From an uncultured Arenicella sp. (GTDB lineage: Bacteria; Pseudomonadota; Gammaproteobacteria; Arenicellales; Arenicellaceae), in assembly GCA_938045295.1 (NCBI GenBank), contig CALINO010000043.1, forward strand, positions 1-34,801: a stretch of 34,801 nt of DNA, written 5' to 3'. The notes below the pieces were generated by a model, which worked only from the letters and a program-made list of their open reading frames with translations, searched no databases and had not been told where the DNA came from. The translations under genes were made by a program, and so were the position numbers. Positions 1 through 9,559 of the stretch are shown one piece after another; within the stretch, counting starts at the first letter, position 1, and each line of letters starts with the position of its first letter.

Positions 1-1
1 C

Positions 2-742
2 CAAAAGAACGACCACCTCGCCCAAGGCCCGCCCGTCCATGGCCTGCACCACACCGGCTGCCGGAGCGGGCACCTCATAGATCGCCGGGGCCTCCGGTTG
101 ATAGGTCCGCCAGCGCTCAACAAAGTCTGCAGGCCCACCCAACGCCTTGATCATACGACCAAAAACCTCTGCTGCACGGCGGTCGGTGATGGCCGTTGCA
201 ATCTTGGCCTTGCCTTCGGTCACGTCCATGGCCAGCCCCGCCTGCGCCAATAATCCCGCACCCAGTTCGGCCACCAAGTGTTCGACCCGCGACCGGCCCT
301 GCCCGCGTGTGAGAACCTCCATGACCATCGCCACTTCCAGCGCGTTGCCCACCGCCGGGACCACCGGTTCATTCATGTCCGTGATCAGCGCCTCGGTGGC
401 ACAGCCCGCCCCGTTCGCCGTGTCCACCAAGGCCTTCGCCAGCGCCTCCGCCTCTGCCATCTCGGACATGAACGCGCCCGACCCAACCTTCACGTCCAGC
501 ACCAGCCCCGACACACCGCCCGCCAATTTCTTGGACAGGATCGAGGCGGTGATCAGGTCAATGCTCTCCACGGTTCCGGTCACATCCCGCACCGAATAAA
601 GCCGCGCGTCAGCCGGGGCCACCCGCGCATTGGCTCCCACGATGGCACAGCCCACCTCGGCCGTGATCTGCTGCAATCGGTCCACGGACACCTGCGTCGC
701 GACCCCCGGAATGGCCTCCAACTTGTCCAAAGTCCCGCCCGC
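2..742 (-). CDS. deoA: Thymidine phosphorylase, internal fragment
   Basis: Thymidine phosphorylase splits thymidine with phosphate into thymine and deoxyribose-1-phosphate in nucleoside salvage. The minus strand is open from the junction near 742 to the window edge, about 246 codons with no start or stop. The reading begins [12 protein letters not shown] and continues through [20 protein letters not shown], the phosphate/substrate-loop motif [10 protein letters not shown], the TDMN motif and AAEVFGRM, all family hallmarks in the right order. It lacks roughly the first 110 residues and the C-terminal domain. The DNA is far richer in G and C than everything to its right and uses G/C-ending codons, as in Rhodobacterales-like alphaproteobacteria. 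It is joined directly to the interior of sucB, so it is more likely an assembly chimera than a native neighbour. The family call is firm; the origin is inferred. Confidence 0.85.
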
Positions 743-744
743 TA
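738..744. other. Junction between deoA-like and sucB sequence
   Basis: Reading sucB on the minus strand, recognisable SucB sequence runs to codons ACC-ATT (749-744) and then stops matching the family. Reading deoA on the same strand in another frame, family sequence starts at the GGT of GGTLDKLEA (739-731), while the preceding codon gives Ala where the family has the Thr of HTGGT. The switch therefore falls within a few bases of 740. Base composition also changes sharply here. No transposon end, direct repeat or tRNA is visible at the point. Confidence 0.85.
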
Positions 745-1907
745 ATGGTGCGCAAGAAAAGTACAGATTCTTTGCCATCAATAATACGATGATCGTAGGT
801 CAGTGCTAGGTACATCATTGGGCGAATCACCACTTGACCGTTTTCAGCGATAGGGCGCTCTTCAATACGATGCATGCCTAAAATGGCACTTTGTGGCGGG
901 TTCACAATCGGCGTTGATAGCATTGAGCCAAACACGCCGCCGTTAGAAACCGTAAAGGTGCCGCCAACCAAGTCTTCCATGGTGAGTTTGCCTTCTTTTG
1001 CTTTCTGGCCATACTCGCCGATTGATTTCTCAACACCGGCAAAGCTCATTTGGTCAACGTCGCGCAATACGGGAACGACTAAGCCACGAGGCGATGAGGC
1101 GGCAATGCCAACGTCATAATAATCGTGGTACACAATGTCATTGCCATCAATCGAGGCATTCACCGCTGGGAAACGTTTCAATGCTTCAATAGCCGCTTTA
1201 ACGAAAAACGACATAAAGCCTAAGCGTGTGCCGTGTTTTTTCTCAAACAACTCTTTGTATTCTTTACGAATATCAATAACGGCTTGCAAGTTAACGTCGT
1301 TAAACGTGGTCAACATGGCTTGCGTGTCTTGGGCTTCTTTCAAACGGCGCGCAATGGTTGAACGTAAGCGCGTCATTGGCTCGCGGCGCTCAGAGCGTTC
1401 GCCGGCTTGCGGTGTTTTAACTTCAGCCGCGCCAGTGCTTGCTTTGCTCGCGTTTGCTAGGTGATTTTGCACGTCTTCTTTTAGAATGCGGCCGTTTTTC
1501 CCAGTGCCTTTGATGCTTGATGCATCCAAATTGTTCTCTGCCACCATTTTACGCACAGCGGGGCTGAGCTTGTCGGCGTCATCAGTGCTAGGCTCAGGGG
1601 CGGCTTGCGTTGTTGCAGCCGGTGCTGGTGCGGCACTTTCTGCGGCTGGTGCAGGAGCAGTAGCCGCCGCGCCTTCTTCGATGATGGCGATGATATCTTG
1701 TTCGCCTACAGTAGCGCCTTCTTCAACTTTGATCTCTTTGATAACGCCGTTGACAGTACTTGGAACTTCAAGCACCACTTTCTCGGTTTCAATATCAACA
1801 AGGTTTTCATCAATGCTTACGCTATCACCCACTTGTTTATGCCAAGTGGCAACTGTGGCTTCGGCGACTGATTCAGGGAGAATGGGGACTTTAATTTCAA
1901 CTGACAT
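742..1907 (-). CDS. sucB: Dihydrolipoyllysine succinyltransferase (E2 of 2-oxoglutarate dehydrogenase), C-terminus missing
   Basis: This E2 component transfers the succinyl group from E1 to CoA in the TCA cycle. Domains in order: a lipoyl domain at residues 1-77 with the lipoylated lysine in IETEK (Lys43); an Ala/Pro-rich linker at about 78-108; an E1/E3-binding domain at about 112-150 ([19 protein letters not shown]); and the catalytic acyltransferase domain from about 175, ending with the active-site motif [13 protein letters not shown]. Genuine sequence stops after FLRTI at about residue 389; the family normally has some 15 more residues. The reading frame then runs 44 further codons into deoA DNA as nonsense, to a stop at 609. 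A good ribosome site, AGGAAT, precedes ATG 1907. It lies 70 bp downstream of sucA and is presumably cotranscribed. sucCD, usually next, is not present. Confidence 0.93.
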
Positions 1908-1977
1908 GGTTCTTATTCCTGTAAAGGTATCGGTGAGCAGTTAATCTCTTAATATTTATTTTTTAACGGGCAGAGGC

Positions 1978-4779
1978 TTATTGGTACGCTTCTACTCGGT
2001 AAGTGTCTTGTTCATCAAGTGGTGACAATGCCGCATTAACTAAGCGCGCTTGTTGCTCACGGTGAACGGCAAGGTAACCCGCCGCCGGTGATGCAGACGC
2101 TTCGCGACCAGCGTATAACACGGTGTAATCATCATTAACGCAATGTTTGATGTGGTGCATTATTTGGTACCACGCGCCTTGGTTCTTTGGTTCTTCTTGG
2201 CACCAAACAACCTCGGTAGCATTGGGGTATTTTTTGAGCTGTTTAACCACTTCTTTTCTTGGGAAGGGGTAGAGCTGTTCAACACGCAAGATAGCAATGT
2301 CGTCAATCTTGCTTTCGCGACGTTGCTCTAATAGGTCGAAGTAAACTTTACCGGTACACAAAACCACGCGTTTCACGTTTTTATTCGTCAGCTTATCAAT
2401 TTCAGGAATCACATTCTGAAATTCACCACTGTGTAACTCTTCGAGTGTTGACGTTGAAAGTTTATGACGCAGTAAACTTTTTGGCGTCATAACAATCAAT
2501 GGCTTGCGATAGGGGCGCAGCATTTGACGACGAATCATGTGGTACATTTGCGCCGGAGTGCTTGGCACACACACTTGCATGTTGTGTTGTGCGCACAATT
2601 GCAAATACCGCTCTAATCGCGCTGATGAATGCTCTGGGCCTTGGCCTTCATAACCGTGAGGTAAGAACATGGTTAAGCCACTTAAGCGGCCCCATTTTGC
2701 TTCACCGCTGGAAATGAATTGGTCGATTACCACTTGAGCGCCATTGGCAAAGTCGCCGAACTGGGCTTCCCAAATCACCATGGTTTTAGGGTCAGAACAC
2801 GAATAGCCATACTCGAAGGCCAGTACGGCTTCTTCTGAGAGTAACGAATTGATGACCAAAAAGTCAGGCTGTTTTTCTTTAATATTGCGCAACGGAATAT
2901 GAACTTCTTTGTTGTCGGTGTTGTGCAATACCGCATGGCGGTGGAAAAACGTGCCGCGGCCAGAGTCTTGGCCAGAAAGACGAACTGAAAAGTTTTCATC
3001 AATCAGTGTGGCGTAGGCTAAATTTTCGGCCATACCCCAATCTAACTTTAGATCGCCGCTTTTCATTTTGGCTCGATCTTCCATGATCTTTTTAGTGCGC
3101 GCGTGAAGTTTGAAGTCACTCGGCACATCAAGCAAGCGCTCGGCTAAAAAGTCGAGGCGTTTGGCATTAAAACTGGTGCTGGTATCGTGTTCCCAATGAA
3201 TATTAAAGTAGGGCGTCCAATCAACCGTATGGTCGCCTTGCTGTACTTCTACGAATTCAGGAACAACACGTTCACCGGCCACCATTGAGGCACGGTAATC
3301 GGCCACCATTTTATCTTCCACGTCTTTGCTGATCACATTATGGTCGATCAGCTTTTGTGCGTATAAACGGCGAGTGGTAGACAATGCCTTGATGTTTTTG
3401 TACATCACGGGTTGTGTTACTGATGGCTCGTCAGACTCGTTATGACCGTGTCTGCGGTAGCAAACCAAATCAATCACCACGTCTTTGTTGAATTTCATTC
3501 TGAAATCCAGGGCAATTTGCGTGGCTAAAATAACCGCTTCAGGGTCATCACCATTGACATGAAAGATAGGGGCATCGATCATCTTTGCCACTTCGGTGCA
3601 ATACGGCGTTGAACGAGCGTCTTTTGGGTTGCTGGTGGTAAAACCAACTTGGTTGTTAATCACAATATGCAGGGTGCCACCGGTTCGGTAACCGCGGCAG
3701 CCAGACATTTGAAACGTTTCCATTACCACGCCTTGGCCAGCAAAAGCGGCGTCACCGTGAATGGATATCGGTAATACGGTTTGACCTTGGCTGTCATCTC
3801 GGCGTTCTTGACGTGCTCTTACTGAGCCTTCAACAACCGGGCTCACAATTTCAAGGTGCGACGGGTTGAACGCCAATGATAAGTGTACCGGGCCGCCTTT
3901 GGTTAGAATGTCCGAAGAAAAACCTTGGTGGTATTTTACGTCGCCGCTTTCGGCTAGCTCGTTAATATCATGCTTGCCTTCAAATTCAGAGAACAGTGAG
4001 CGAGGCATTTTACCCAATGTGTTTACTAACACATTTAGGCGGCCACGATGAGCCATGCCAATGATCACTTCTTTTACGCCATCGGCACCGCCTTGTTGAA
4101 TAACTTGATCCAGCATTGGGATGAGCGATTCACCACCTTCAAGCGAGAAGCGTTTTTGGCCAACGTATTTAGTGTGCAGATATCGCTCCATGCCTTCAGC
4201 GGCGGTTAAGCGATTTAAGATGTGCACTTTTTGGTCTTGATTAAAGTGTTCATGACCTAACGGCAACTCTAAACGTGTGCGCAGCCAACGGCGTTGTTCG
4301 GCGCTGGCTATATGACCGTACTCAGAACCAATTGAACCGCAATAGCTTGCCTTTAAAATGGCTAATATGTCACGTAAGGGCAGTCTGTCTGGTGCGCGCA
4401 GGGGGCCAGTATCAAACACCGTATCTAAGTCTGAATCGCTTAAACCGTGATAAGCAATGTCCAATTCGGACGCGTCTTGCTCATTCATTTCGTTGATTGG
4501 GTCGATCTGGGCGCGTTTGTGGCCCATGGCTCGATACGTGCTAATTAAACGTGACACTGACCCTTGTTTGGTGGCCATTGACGCATCTAAATTGCTGCTG
4601 CCTGAACTTGACGTCGTCGACGGTGATGCCGAAAGTGGCAACGTGCCCAGATTAGCAAAGTAGGTTTGCCACTCTGATGACACAGAGTTTGGATCTTCTT
4701 GGTATTGTTCGTAAACGTCTTCCAAGAAAGCGATATTTTGCCCGTTAAGTAGGCTTAGAGAGTCTGACTTAGTGCTCAT
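1978..4779 (-). CDS. sucA: 2-oxoglutarate dehydrogenase E1 component
   Basis: Thiamine-diphosphate-dependent E1 decarboxylates 2-oxoglutarate and passes the succinyl group to the lipoyl arm of SucB. The 933-residue length is normal for the family. The N-terminal E2-binding tail (AFLEDVYEQYQEDP) is present, followed by AHRGRLNVLVN at about 242, FNPSHLEIVSPVVEGS at about 303 and HGDAAFAGQGVVMET at about 338. The ThDP/Mg motif follows (GDDPEAVILA, with CYRRHGHNESDEPS shortly after), and then the transketolase-like pyrimidine domain (EAQFGDFANGAQVVIDQF). It sits upstream of sucB on the same strand, and gltA lies 458 bp further upstream. No succinate dehydrogenase genes lie between gltA and sucA, unlike the common gammaproteobacterial order. 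Confidence 0.98.
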   Translation of the reverse strand: MSTKSDSLSLLNGQNIAFLEDVYEQYQEDPNSVSSEWQTYFANLGTLPLSASPSTTSSSGSSNLDASMATKQGSVSRLISTYRAMGHKRAQIDPINEMNEQDASELDIAYHGLSDSDLDTVFDTGPLRAPDRLPLRDILAILKASYCGSIGSEYGHIASAEQRRWLRTRLELPLGHEHFNQDQKVHILNRLTAAEGMERYLHTKYVGQKRFSLEGGESLIPMLDQVIQQGGADGVKEVIIGMAHRGRLNVLVNTLGKMPRSLFSEFEGKHDINELAESGDVKYHQGFSSDILTKGGPVHLSLAFNPSHLEIVSPVVEGSVRARQERRDDSQGQTVLPISIHGDAAFAGQGVVMETFQMSGCRGYRTGGTLHIVINNQVGFTTSNPKDARSTPYCTEVAKMIDAPIFHVNGDDPEAVILATQIALDFRMKFNKDVVIDLVCYRRHGHNESDEPSVTQPVMYKNIKALSTTRRLYAQKLIDHNVISKDVEDKMVADYRASMVAGERVVPEFVEVQQGDHTVDWTPYFNIHWEHDTSTSFNAKRLDFLAERLLDVPSDFKLHARTKKIMEDRAKMKSGDLKLDWGMAENLAYATLIDENFSVRLSGQDSGRGTFFHRHAVLHNTDNKEVHIPLRNIKEKQPDFLVINSLLSEEAVLAFEYGYSCSDPKTMVIWEAQFGDFANGAQVVIDQFISSGEAKWGRLSGLTMFLPHGYEGQGPEHSSARLERYLQLCAQHNMQVCVPSTPAQMYHMIRRQMLRPYRKPLIVMTPKSLLRHKLSTSTLEELHSGEFQNVIPEIDKLTNKNVKRVVLCTGKVYFDLLEQRRESKIDDIAILRVEQLYPFPRKEVVKQLKKYPNATEVVWCQEEPKNQGAWYQIMHHIKHCVNDDYTVLYAGREASASPAAGYLAVHREQQARLVNAALSPLDEQDTYRVEAYQ

Positions 4780-5190
4780 TTGTTGGATTGTTGCCCAGTC
4801 TATGATTGTCGAAATTTATAAATAGCGTGATGCTTTTCAGTTGGTTTTCTTTAGCAATTATTAGGCCAAGTATGGTGAAAAAATAATTCATTATGCAGCC
4901 ACATGTAAGAGTGATGTCAGCCTAATAAGTCATTAATTTAAATGGAATTAAAACGCACTTTTAAAGTGCATCAAACTTTTTCCTGTTTCATTATGGGGCG
5001 TTTTTTTGAAAAATATGCCTTGAATGTAATTAGCGTGAAAACACAGCGAGTATGCCATTTTATTGTCTAAGTGTCGTGCCATTTTTACGTTCAAATGAGA
5101 AATGTTTGCATTTGTGTTTGCGCGCTAAAGTATGTAGTAACTGACGCAGTTTTGAGCGTTTAAACTTCACTAATAGACAAAAAATAGGTA
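4780..5190. other. sucA upstream region, no gene seen
   Basis: This AT-rich stretch lies between the gltA terminator and the sucA start. It should contain the sucAB promoter, since the gltA hairpin would stop read-through. I see no protein with family features on either strand and no tRNA. Several A/T-rich blocks could be -10 elements, but none is distinctive enough to choose. Confidence 0.5.
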
Positions 5191-5225
5191 AAAAAAAGCC
5201 ACCCTAATTATTAAGGTGGCTTTTT
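5191..5225 (-). terminator. Rho-independent terminator after gltA
   Basis: The arms AGCCACC (5197-5203) and GGTGGCT (5215-5221) form a stem around an AT-rich loop. The A run at 5191-5197 reads as a T tract on the minus strand, and there are Ts on the other side, so it could act in both directions. It lies 13 bp past the gltA stop. Confidence 0.88.
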
Positions 5226-5237
5226 CAGATACTTAAC

Positions 5238-6521
5238 TTATGAACGATAGTCGTTCGGGATGTTGCGTTCACCATACCCTTGATAATTCTGGCGAGGGCG
5301 AGTGATGCGGAACTCAGGGTCATCCATCAGCTCCATCCACTGCGCTAACCAGCCAGCCGTACGAGGAATGGCAAACAATACGGTGAATGCTTCCATTGGG
5401 AAACCCATGGCTTCGTAAATCAAGCCAGAGTAGAAATCAACGTTCGGGTATAAGTTGCGCTTAACGAAGTATTCGTCTTCCAAGGCAATGCGCTCAAGTT
5501 CCATAGCCACATCAATCAGTGGGTTACGGCCTGTTACTTCAAACACTTCATCCGCAGTTTGTTTCACAATACGAGCACGAGGGTCGTAGTTTTTATAAAC
5601 GCGGTGGCCAAAGCCCATTAAACGAATTTCGCCACTTTTACAGCGTTTAACGTAATCGGCGACTTTGTCTTTAGTGCCAATTTCTCGCAACATGTTCAAC
5701 ACGGCTTCGTTGGCGCCACCGTGTGACGGGCCATATAATGCGGCGGCCGCGCCAGCAACCGACACAAATGGGTCAGCCTTTGAACTGGCGATATTACGCA
5801 TGGCGCTAGTAGAGCAGTTTTGCTCATGGTCAGCGTGCAAAATGAACAGTACATCAAGCGCACGCTCTAATACTGGGTCAGCTTGGTAGCGTGGTTCAAC
5901 CATGCGGTACATCATGTTCAAGAAGTTGCCGGTGTAGCTCAACTCATTGTCAGGGTAGATGTAAGGTAGGCCGCGGCTATTGCGGTAAGCATAAGAGGCG
6001 ATGGTGGGTGTTTTGCCAATCAAACGGCAAGCTTGAAGCATGCGAGATTCTTTATCTTCAACCTCTTTGGCTTCCGGATAGAACGTTGAAAGCGCGGCTA
6101 CGGTTGAAATGAAAACGCCCATTGGGTGCGCATCGTAGTTAAAACCGCCCATCAAACGTTTGGTTTTTTCATGCAGCATGGTGTGGTGCGTAATGCGTTG
6201 TTCCCACGCTTTAGACTCGCCCGCGTTTGGAAGTTCGCCATTGAACAATAAATAAACCACGTCCAAGAATGTGCTTTTCTCGGCAAGCTGTTCAATGGGG
6301 TAACCGCGATAGCGCAAAATACCTTCAGAACCATGCAGGTCTGTGATGCGGCTTGTGCAACTGGCGGTATTGAGATACCCGGGGTCGTAGCTCATCATGC
6401 CAAAGTCACCTTCGTTAACTTTGATTTGGCGTAATTGAGTGGCACTGATATTTCCGTCTACGATATCAACTTCGTACTCTTTTCCTGTTCGATTGTCTCG
6501 TATGGATAGGGTATCTGACAT
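5238..6521 (-). CDS. gltA: Type I (hexameric) citrate synthase
   Basis: Condenses acetyl-CoA and oxaloacetate to citrate, the entry step of the TCA cycle. At 427 residues it has the same length as the E. coli enzyme, and the catalytic residues fall at the same positions: His264 in GPSHGGANEA, His305 in GFGHRVYKNYDPRA and Asp362 in VDFYSG. The N-terminal segment carries the YDPGYLNTASC motif, which belongs to the NADH-sensitive type I enzymes. The start ATG at 6521 is preceded on the minus strand by AGAGGAAG, a good ribosome site. It lies upstream of sucAB on the same strand but is separated from it by a strong terminator, so it is probably a single-gene unit. Confidence 0.98.
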   Translation of the reverse strand: MSDTLSIRDNRTGKEYEVDIVDGNISATQLRQIKVNEGDFGMMSYDPGYLNTASCTSRITDLHGSEGILRYRGYPIEQLAEKSTFLDVVYLLFNGELPNAGESKAWEQRITHHTMLHEKTKRLMGGFNYDAHPMGVFISTVAALSTFYPEAKEVEDKESRMLQACRLIGKTPTIASYAYRNSRGLPYIYPDNELSYTGNFLNMMYRMVEPRYQADPVLERALDVLFILHADHEQNCSTSAMRNIASSKADPFVSVAGAAAALYGPSHGGANEAVLNMLREIGTKDKVADYVKRCKSGEIRLMGFGHRVYKNYDPRARIVKQTADEVFEVTGRNPLIDVAMELERIALEDEYFVKRNLYPNVDFYSGLIYEAMGFPMEAFTVLFAIPRTAGWLAQWMELMDDPEFRITRPRQNYQGYGERNIPNDYRS

Positions 6522-6894
6522 AACTTCCTCTAATAAATATGGTTAGATTTTCTCAAGCGATTCGCTGTGGCTTGTACAGTCGGTGTATGCCGACTTGTGT
6601 CATACACGTTGGTGTGGCACAAAAGTACGCAACGATTGATTTCAGTTTTTATTGAGCCATGCTCAGTGAATAAACTGAACAGTTGCTCTGAAACAAATGT
6701 TCTTTAGATACTGAACTACAGCGTCGCTTAATCAAGCTAGATGAACTATTGAACCTCAAGGGTCGGTTCGATATGAAATTCGGGGCGGAGTATAGCAAAT
6801 TACTCATGAAAAATAATACACAAGTTGCGTATTAGAGTTCAAATTGTAGACATTCACCGCCTGAATTCAGTAATTTTGCCTGAAAAATAAACAA
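6522..6894. promoter_or_regulatory. gltA upstream region with an inverted repeat
   Basis: This 373-bp gap lies between the dut stop and the gltA start and holds no credible gene. It contains an inverted repeat, GTGTATG (6583-6589) and CATACAC (6601-6607), spaced 11 bp and about 65 bp before the gltA start. That could be an operator or a 5'-UTR hairpin. I recognise no known regulator site. Confidence 0.4.
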
Positions 6895-7353
6895 TTACTT
6901 AACTCCGGTGTGGCCAAAACCGCCACTGGCACGCTCAGATTGAGTGAACTCTTCAACGAGTTCAAACTCAGCTTGAACAATAGGCACAAATACCATTTGC
7001 GCAATGCGGTCACCGGGTTCAATGGTGAATGTGGTGTCGCCACGGTTCCATAATGAAACCATGAGTGGCCCCTGATAATCGGAGTCAATCAGCCCCGTTA
7101 AATTACCCAATACAATGCCATGCTTATGCCCTAAGCCTGAGCGTGGCAGTAATACTGCGGCCAAGCTGGGGTCGGCCACATAAATAGACATGCCGGTAGG
7201 AATCAGTTTAGTCTCGCCGGGCTTGAGTTCGGTGCTTGTCTCTACGCAAGCGCGCAGATCCATGCCTGCCGAGCCGTCAGTGGCGTAATCAGGCAGCTCA
7301 AACTCATTGCCAAGTCGAGAGTCTAGAATTTTTAGTTGGATCGGTGTTTTCAT
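6895..7353 (-). CDS. dut: dUTP diphosphatase (dUTPase)
   Basis: Hydrolyses dUTP to dUMP and pyrophosphate, keeping uracil out of DNA and supplying dUMP for thymidylate synthesis. The 152-residue protein has all five trimeric-dUTPase motifs in order: [28 protein letters not shown] with the catalytic Asp, GDRIAQMVF, and the C-terminal P-loop-like [10 protein letters not shown]. It follows coaBC by 21 bp on the same strand, the conserved dfp-dut pair of gammaproteobacteria, so the two are probably cotranscribed. Confidence 0.98.
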   Translation of the reverse strand: MKTPIQLKILDSRLGNEFELPDYATDGSAGMDLRACVETSTELKPGETKLIPTGMSIYVADPSLAAVLLPRSGLGHKHGIVLGNLTGLIDSDYQGPLMVSLWNRGDTTFTIEPGDRIAQMVFVPIVQAEFELVEEFTQSERASGGFGHTGVK

Positions 7354-7374
7354 TCGTTGTTATTTTTATGTTGC

Positions 7375-8622
7375 TTATGATTGTTTTGCCAAATAAGTCG
7401 CAATTTCATTAATTAAGGTGCGTGCTAGTGCATACTTATTTTGCTTGGGTAGCTCGGTGACCGAGTCTTGTGTAATGAGCGTAATGGCATTGTCGGCGGT
7501 GCCGAACCCCGTTTCGCTATTACCGACATGATTGGCCGCAATCATGTCTAATTTTTTTCGTTCGAGTTTGCCGCGTGCGTAATCCACAACGTTATTGGTT
7601 TCTGCAGCAAAGCCAACGCACAATGGCCGCTTATCGTGCGCCGCCACGTCTGCCAAAATGTCTGGATTTTTAACCATATTAATGGTCATGGTGTCGGCAT
7701 TTTTCTTTATTTTTTGCTCCGCGGAATCAACCGGCCGGTAATCGGCTACGGCAGCCACACCAATGAACACATCTTGTTCTTCAATGTTGCTTAGTACGGC
7801 TTCGTGCATTTCAAGTGCGGAGACAACCTTTACGGGTGTTACGCGTTCCGGAAAAGGCAAGTTAGTGGGGCCGCTGACCAACGTGACCTTGGCGCCTGCT
7901 TCACTGGCCGCTTGCGCTAAGGCATACCCCATTAAACCGGAGCTGTGGTTGGTAATGCCGCGAACAGGGTCAATGGCTTCCCAGGTTGGCCCCGCGGTAA
8001 TCATCACATTTTTCCCCGCTAGGCTGCCGGTTTGAAAGTGTGCCGCTAAGCGCTGAGCGATATCAACGGGTTGCAGCATACGCCCGGGGCCGACTTCGCC
8101 ACAGGCTTGCTCGCCGGAGTCTGGGCCTAAAATAAAGGTGCCGCGTTTGGCCAATGTCTCCATATTGGCTTGTGTGGCGGCGTTTTGCCACATTTGTTGA
8201 TTCATGGCCGGTGCAACCGCCAGTGGGGCTTGAGTGGCAACGCACACAGTGGTGAGCAGTTCGTCCGCATTGCCTTGGCAAAGACGAGCGATGGTGTTGG
8301 CGGTGGCGGGTGCAATCAACACTACGTCTGCCCAGCGAGCTAAATCGATGTGCCCCATGCCTGATTCGCTTTCCGCCGTCATGGCGTAGTTATGCACTGA
8401 GCGGCCGCTGACCGCTTGCAACGCCAATGGCGCCACAAATTGATCCGCATTGCGCGTCAGTATTACTTCAACTTCAGCGCCCAACTCAGTCAGTTTGCGC
8501 ACTAAGTCTGGGGTTTTGTAGGCGGCAATGCCAGCGCTGATGCCGAGTAATACTCGTTTGTTGCTCAGTGGTTTGCTGCCTAGCTGTGTATTGATGGGTG
8601 AATGAGTGTGAGATTCGGCCAT
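7375..8622 (-). CDS. coaBC: Bifunctional phosphopantothenoylcysteine decarboxylase / phosphopantothenate-cysteine ligase
   Basis: Carries out two steps of coenzyme A synthesis: CoaB joins 4'-phosphopantothenate to cysteine and CoaC (FMN-dependent) decarboxylates the product. The N-terminal flavoprotein domain shows VLLGISAGIAAYKTPDLV, the PAMNQQMW substrate clamp and ACGEVGPGRM with the active-site Cys. The C-terminal CoaB domain shows ITAGPTWEAIDPVRGITN, HSSGLMGYALA and the KIKK lysine motif. The open frame extends to 8697, but the 25 extra N-terminal residues look unlike the family, so I choose the ATG at 8622 (MAESHTHS). dut follows; radC is divergent upstream. Confidence 0.96.
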   Translation of the reverse strand: MAESHTHSPINTQLGSKPLSNKRVLLGISAGIAAYKTPDLVRKLTELGAEVEVILTRNADQFVAPLALQAVSGRSVHNYAMTAESESGMGHIDLARWADVVLIAPATANTIARLCQGNADELLTTVCVATQAPLAVAPAMNQQMWQNAATQANMETLAKRGTFILGPDSGEQACGEVGPGRMLQPVDIAQRLAAHFQTGSLAGKNVMITAGPTWEAIDPVRGITNHSSGLMGYALAQAASEAGAKVTLVSGPTNLPFPERVTPVKVVSALEMHEAVLSNIEEQDVFIGVAAVADYRPVDSAEQKIKKNADTMTINMVKNPDILADVAAHDKRPLCVGFAAETNNVVDYARGKLERKKLDMIAANHVGNSETGFGTADNAITLITQDSVTELPKQNKYALARTLINEIATYLAKQS

Positions 8623-8796
8623 ATAAAAAGTGCGTGTATTAAATTCTTTGAGTCCTAGACCCGTGCTAAGCATGCGATTATTACTTATTGTGAACAACTT
8701 TTCAGCTGTATCTGTTCGCGCCTTTGCATTAAAGCAATGGCGAGCTTGGTGTTGGTGTGCTTAAATAGTACTTTCTAACAATACACAAGGAGTGTG

Positions 8797-9489
8797 ATGA
8801 TGACGATGCAACATTTACCCATTTGCGATTGGCCGCAAGCCGAACGACCGCGTGAGAAACTACTGAATCAAGGGCCAGAAACATTAGGCGATGCTGAATT
8901 GCTTGCCATCTTTTTAAGAACTGGCATTCCCGGTAAATCGGCCATTGAAATGGCGCGTGATGTGCTATTAGAAGCCGGCAGCCTGCGCCAGTTGTTAAAC
9001 ATGAGCCCAGTGGACTTGTGTAAATTCAAAGGCATTGGTACCGCCAAATATGTGCAATTTCAGGCCGGTTTGGAATTGGGGCGGCGTTATTTGATGGAGC
9101 AAATGCAAAAAGGCGACGCCATAAGCAGCCCGCAAGTGTCTCGAGACTATTTAACATTGCAGTTGCGTGATAAGCCGTATGAGGCGTTCTTTATTATGTA
9201 CTTAGATGCTAAACACCGTGTGATTCATCATGAAGAGCTGTTTCGTGGCACTATTGACAGCGCAACGGTGCCAGTTCGTGAGGTGGTTAAAGAGTCGCTT
9301 AAACATAATGCCGCCGCAATTATTGTTGCCCACAATCACCCCTCTGGCGTGGCTGAGCCCAGTGTGGCCGACAAGAAGCTAACGCAAACATTGAGTCTGG
9401 CTCTGGGGATGGTGGGCATAAAGTTGTTAGACCATTTTGTGGTTGGCGATGCGCAAGTGGTGTCGTTTGCTGAGCGAGGTGAGTTATGA
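8797..9489 (+). CDS. radC: RadC family JAMM/MPN-domain protein
   Basis: A RadC (UPF0758) protein of about 230 residues. Its cellular role is unsettled despite the DNA-repair name. The N-terminal helix-hairpin-helix-like part (GPETLGDAELLAIFLRTG, FKGIGTAKYVQF) is followed by the JAMM metal-protease fold with HNHPSGVAEPSVADKKLT, which carries the two His and the Asp of the zinc site. The frame opens with GTG at 8794, and ATG codons at 8797, 8800 and 8806 compete; the ribosome site AAGGAG at 8788-8792 best serves 8800 or 8806. It sits between coaBC (divergent) and rpmBG, the conserved E. coli-type order. Confidence 0.95.
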   Translation: MMTMQHLPICDWPQAERPREKLLNQGPETLGDAELLAIFLRTGIPGKSAIEMARDVLLEAGSLRQLLNMSPVDLCKFKGIGTAKYVQFQAGLELGRRYLMEQMQKGDAISSPQVSRDYLTLQLRDKPYEAFFIMYLDAKHRVIHHEELFRGTIDSATVPVREVVKESLKHNAAAIIVAHNHPSGVAEPSVADKKLTQTLSLALGMVGIKLLDHFVVGDAQVVSFAERGEL

Positions 9490-9559
9490 TGCGTCGGCTC
9501 AATAGTGCTTAATGTGCAATAAAGCGAAAACAATACTTAAAAGCGTAAGAATTGGTTTT

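Noticed and set aside
609-741. Apparent extension of SucB to 432 residues
   Set aside because: The last 44 codons read deoA DNA in the wrong frame; they are an artefact of the junction.
1-742. Horizontal transfer of a deoA region into this genome
   Set aside because: The fragment destroys sucB and has no element ends or attachment site, so a chimeric contig is the simpler explanation.
278-745. Open plus-strand frames of 150-155 codons at the left end
   Set aside because: They are antisense to the clear DeoA reading, are low-complexity Arg/Ala/Ser-rich products of GC-rich DNA, and show no family features.
1486-1944. A 152-codon plus-strand open frame rich in Ala and Gly
   Set aside because: It is the complement of the Ala/Pro linker and lipoyl domain of SucB.
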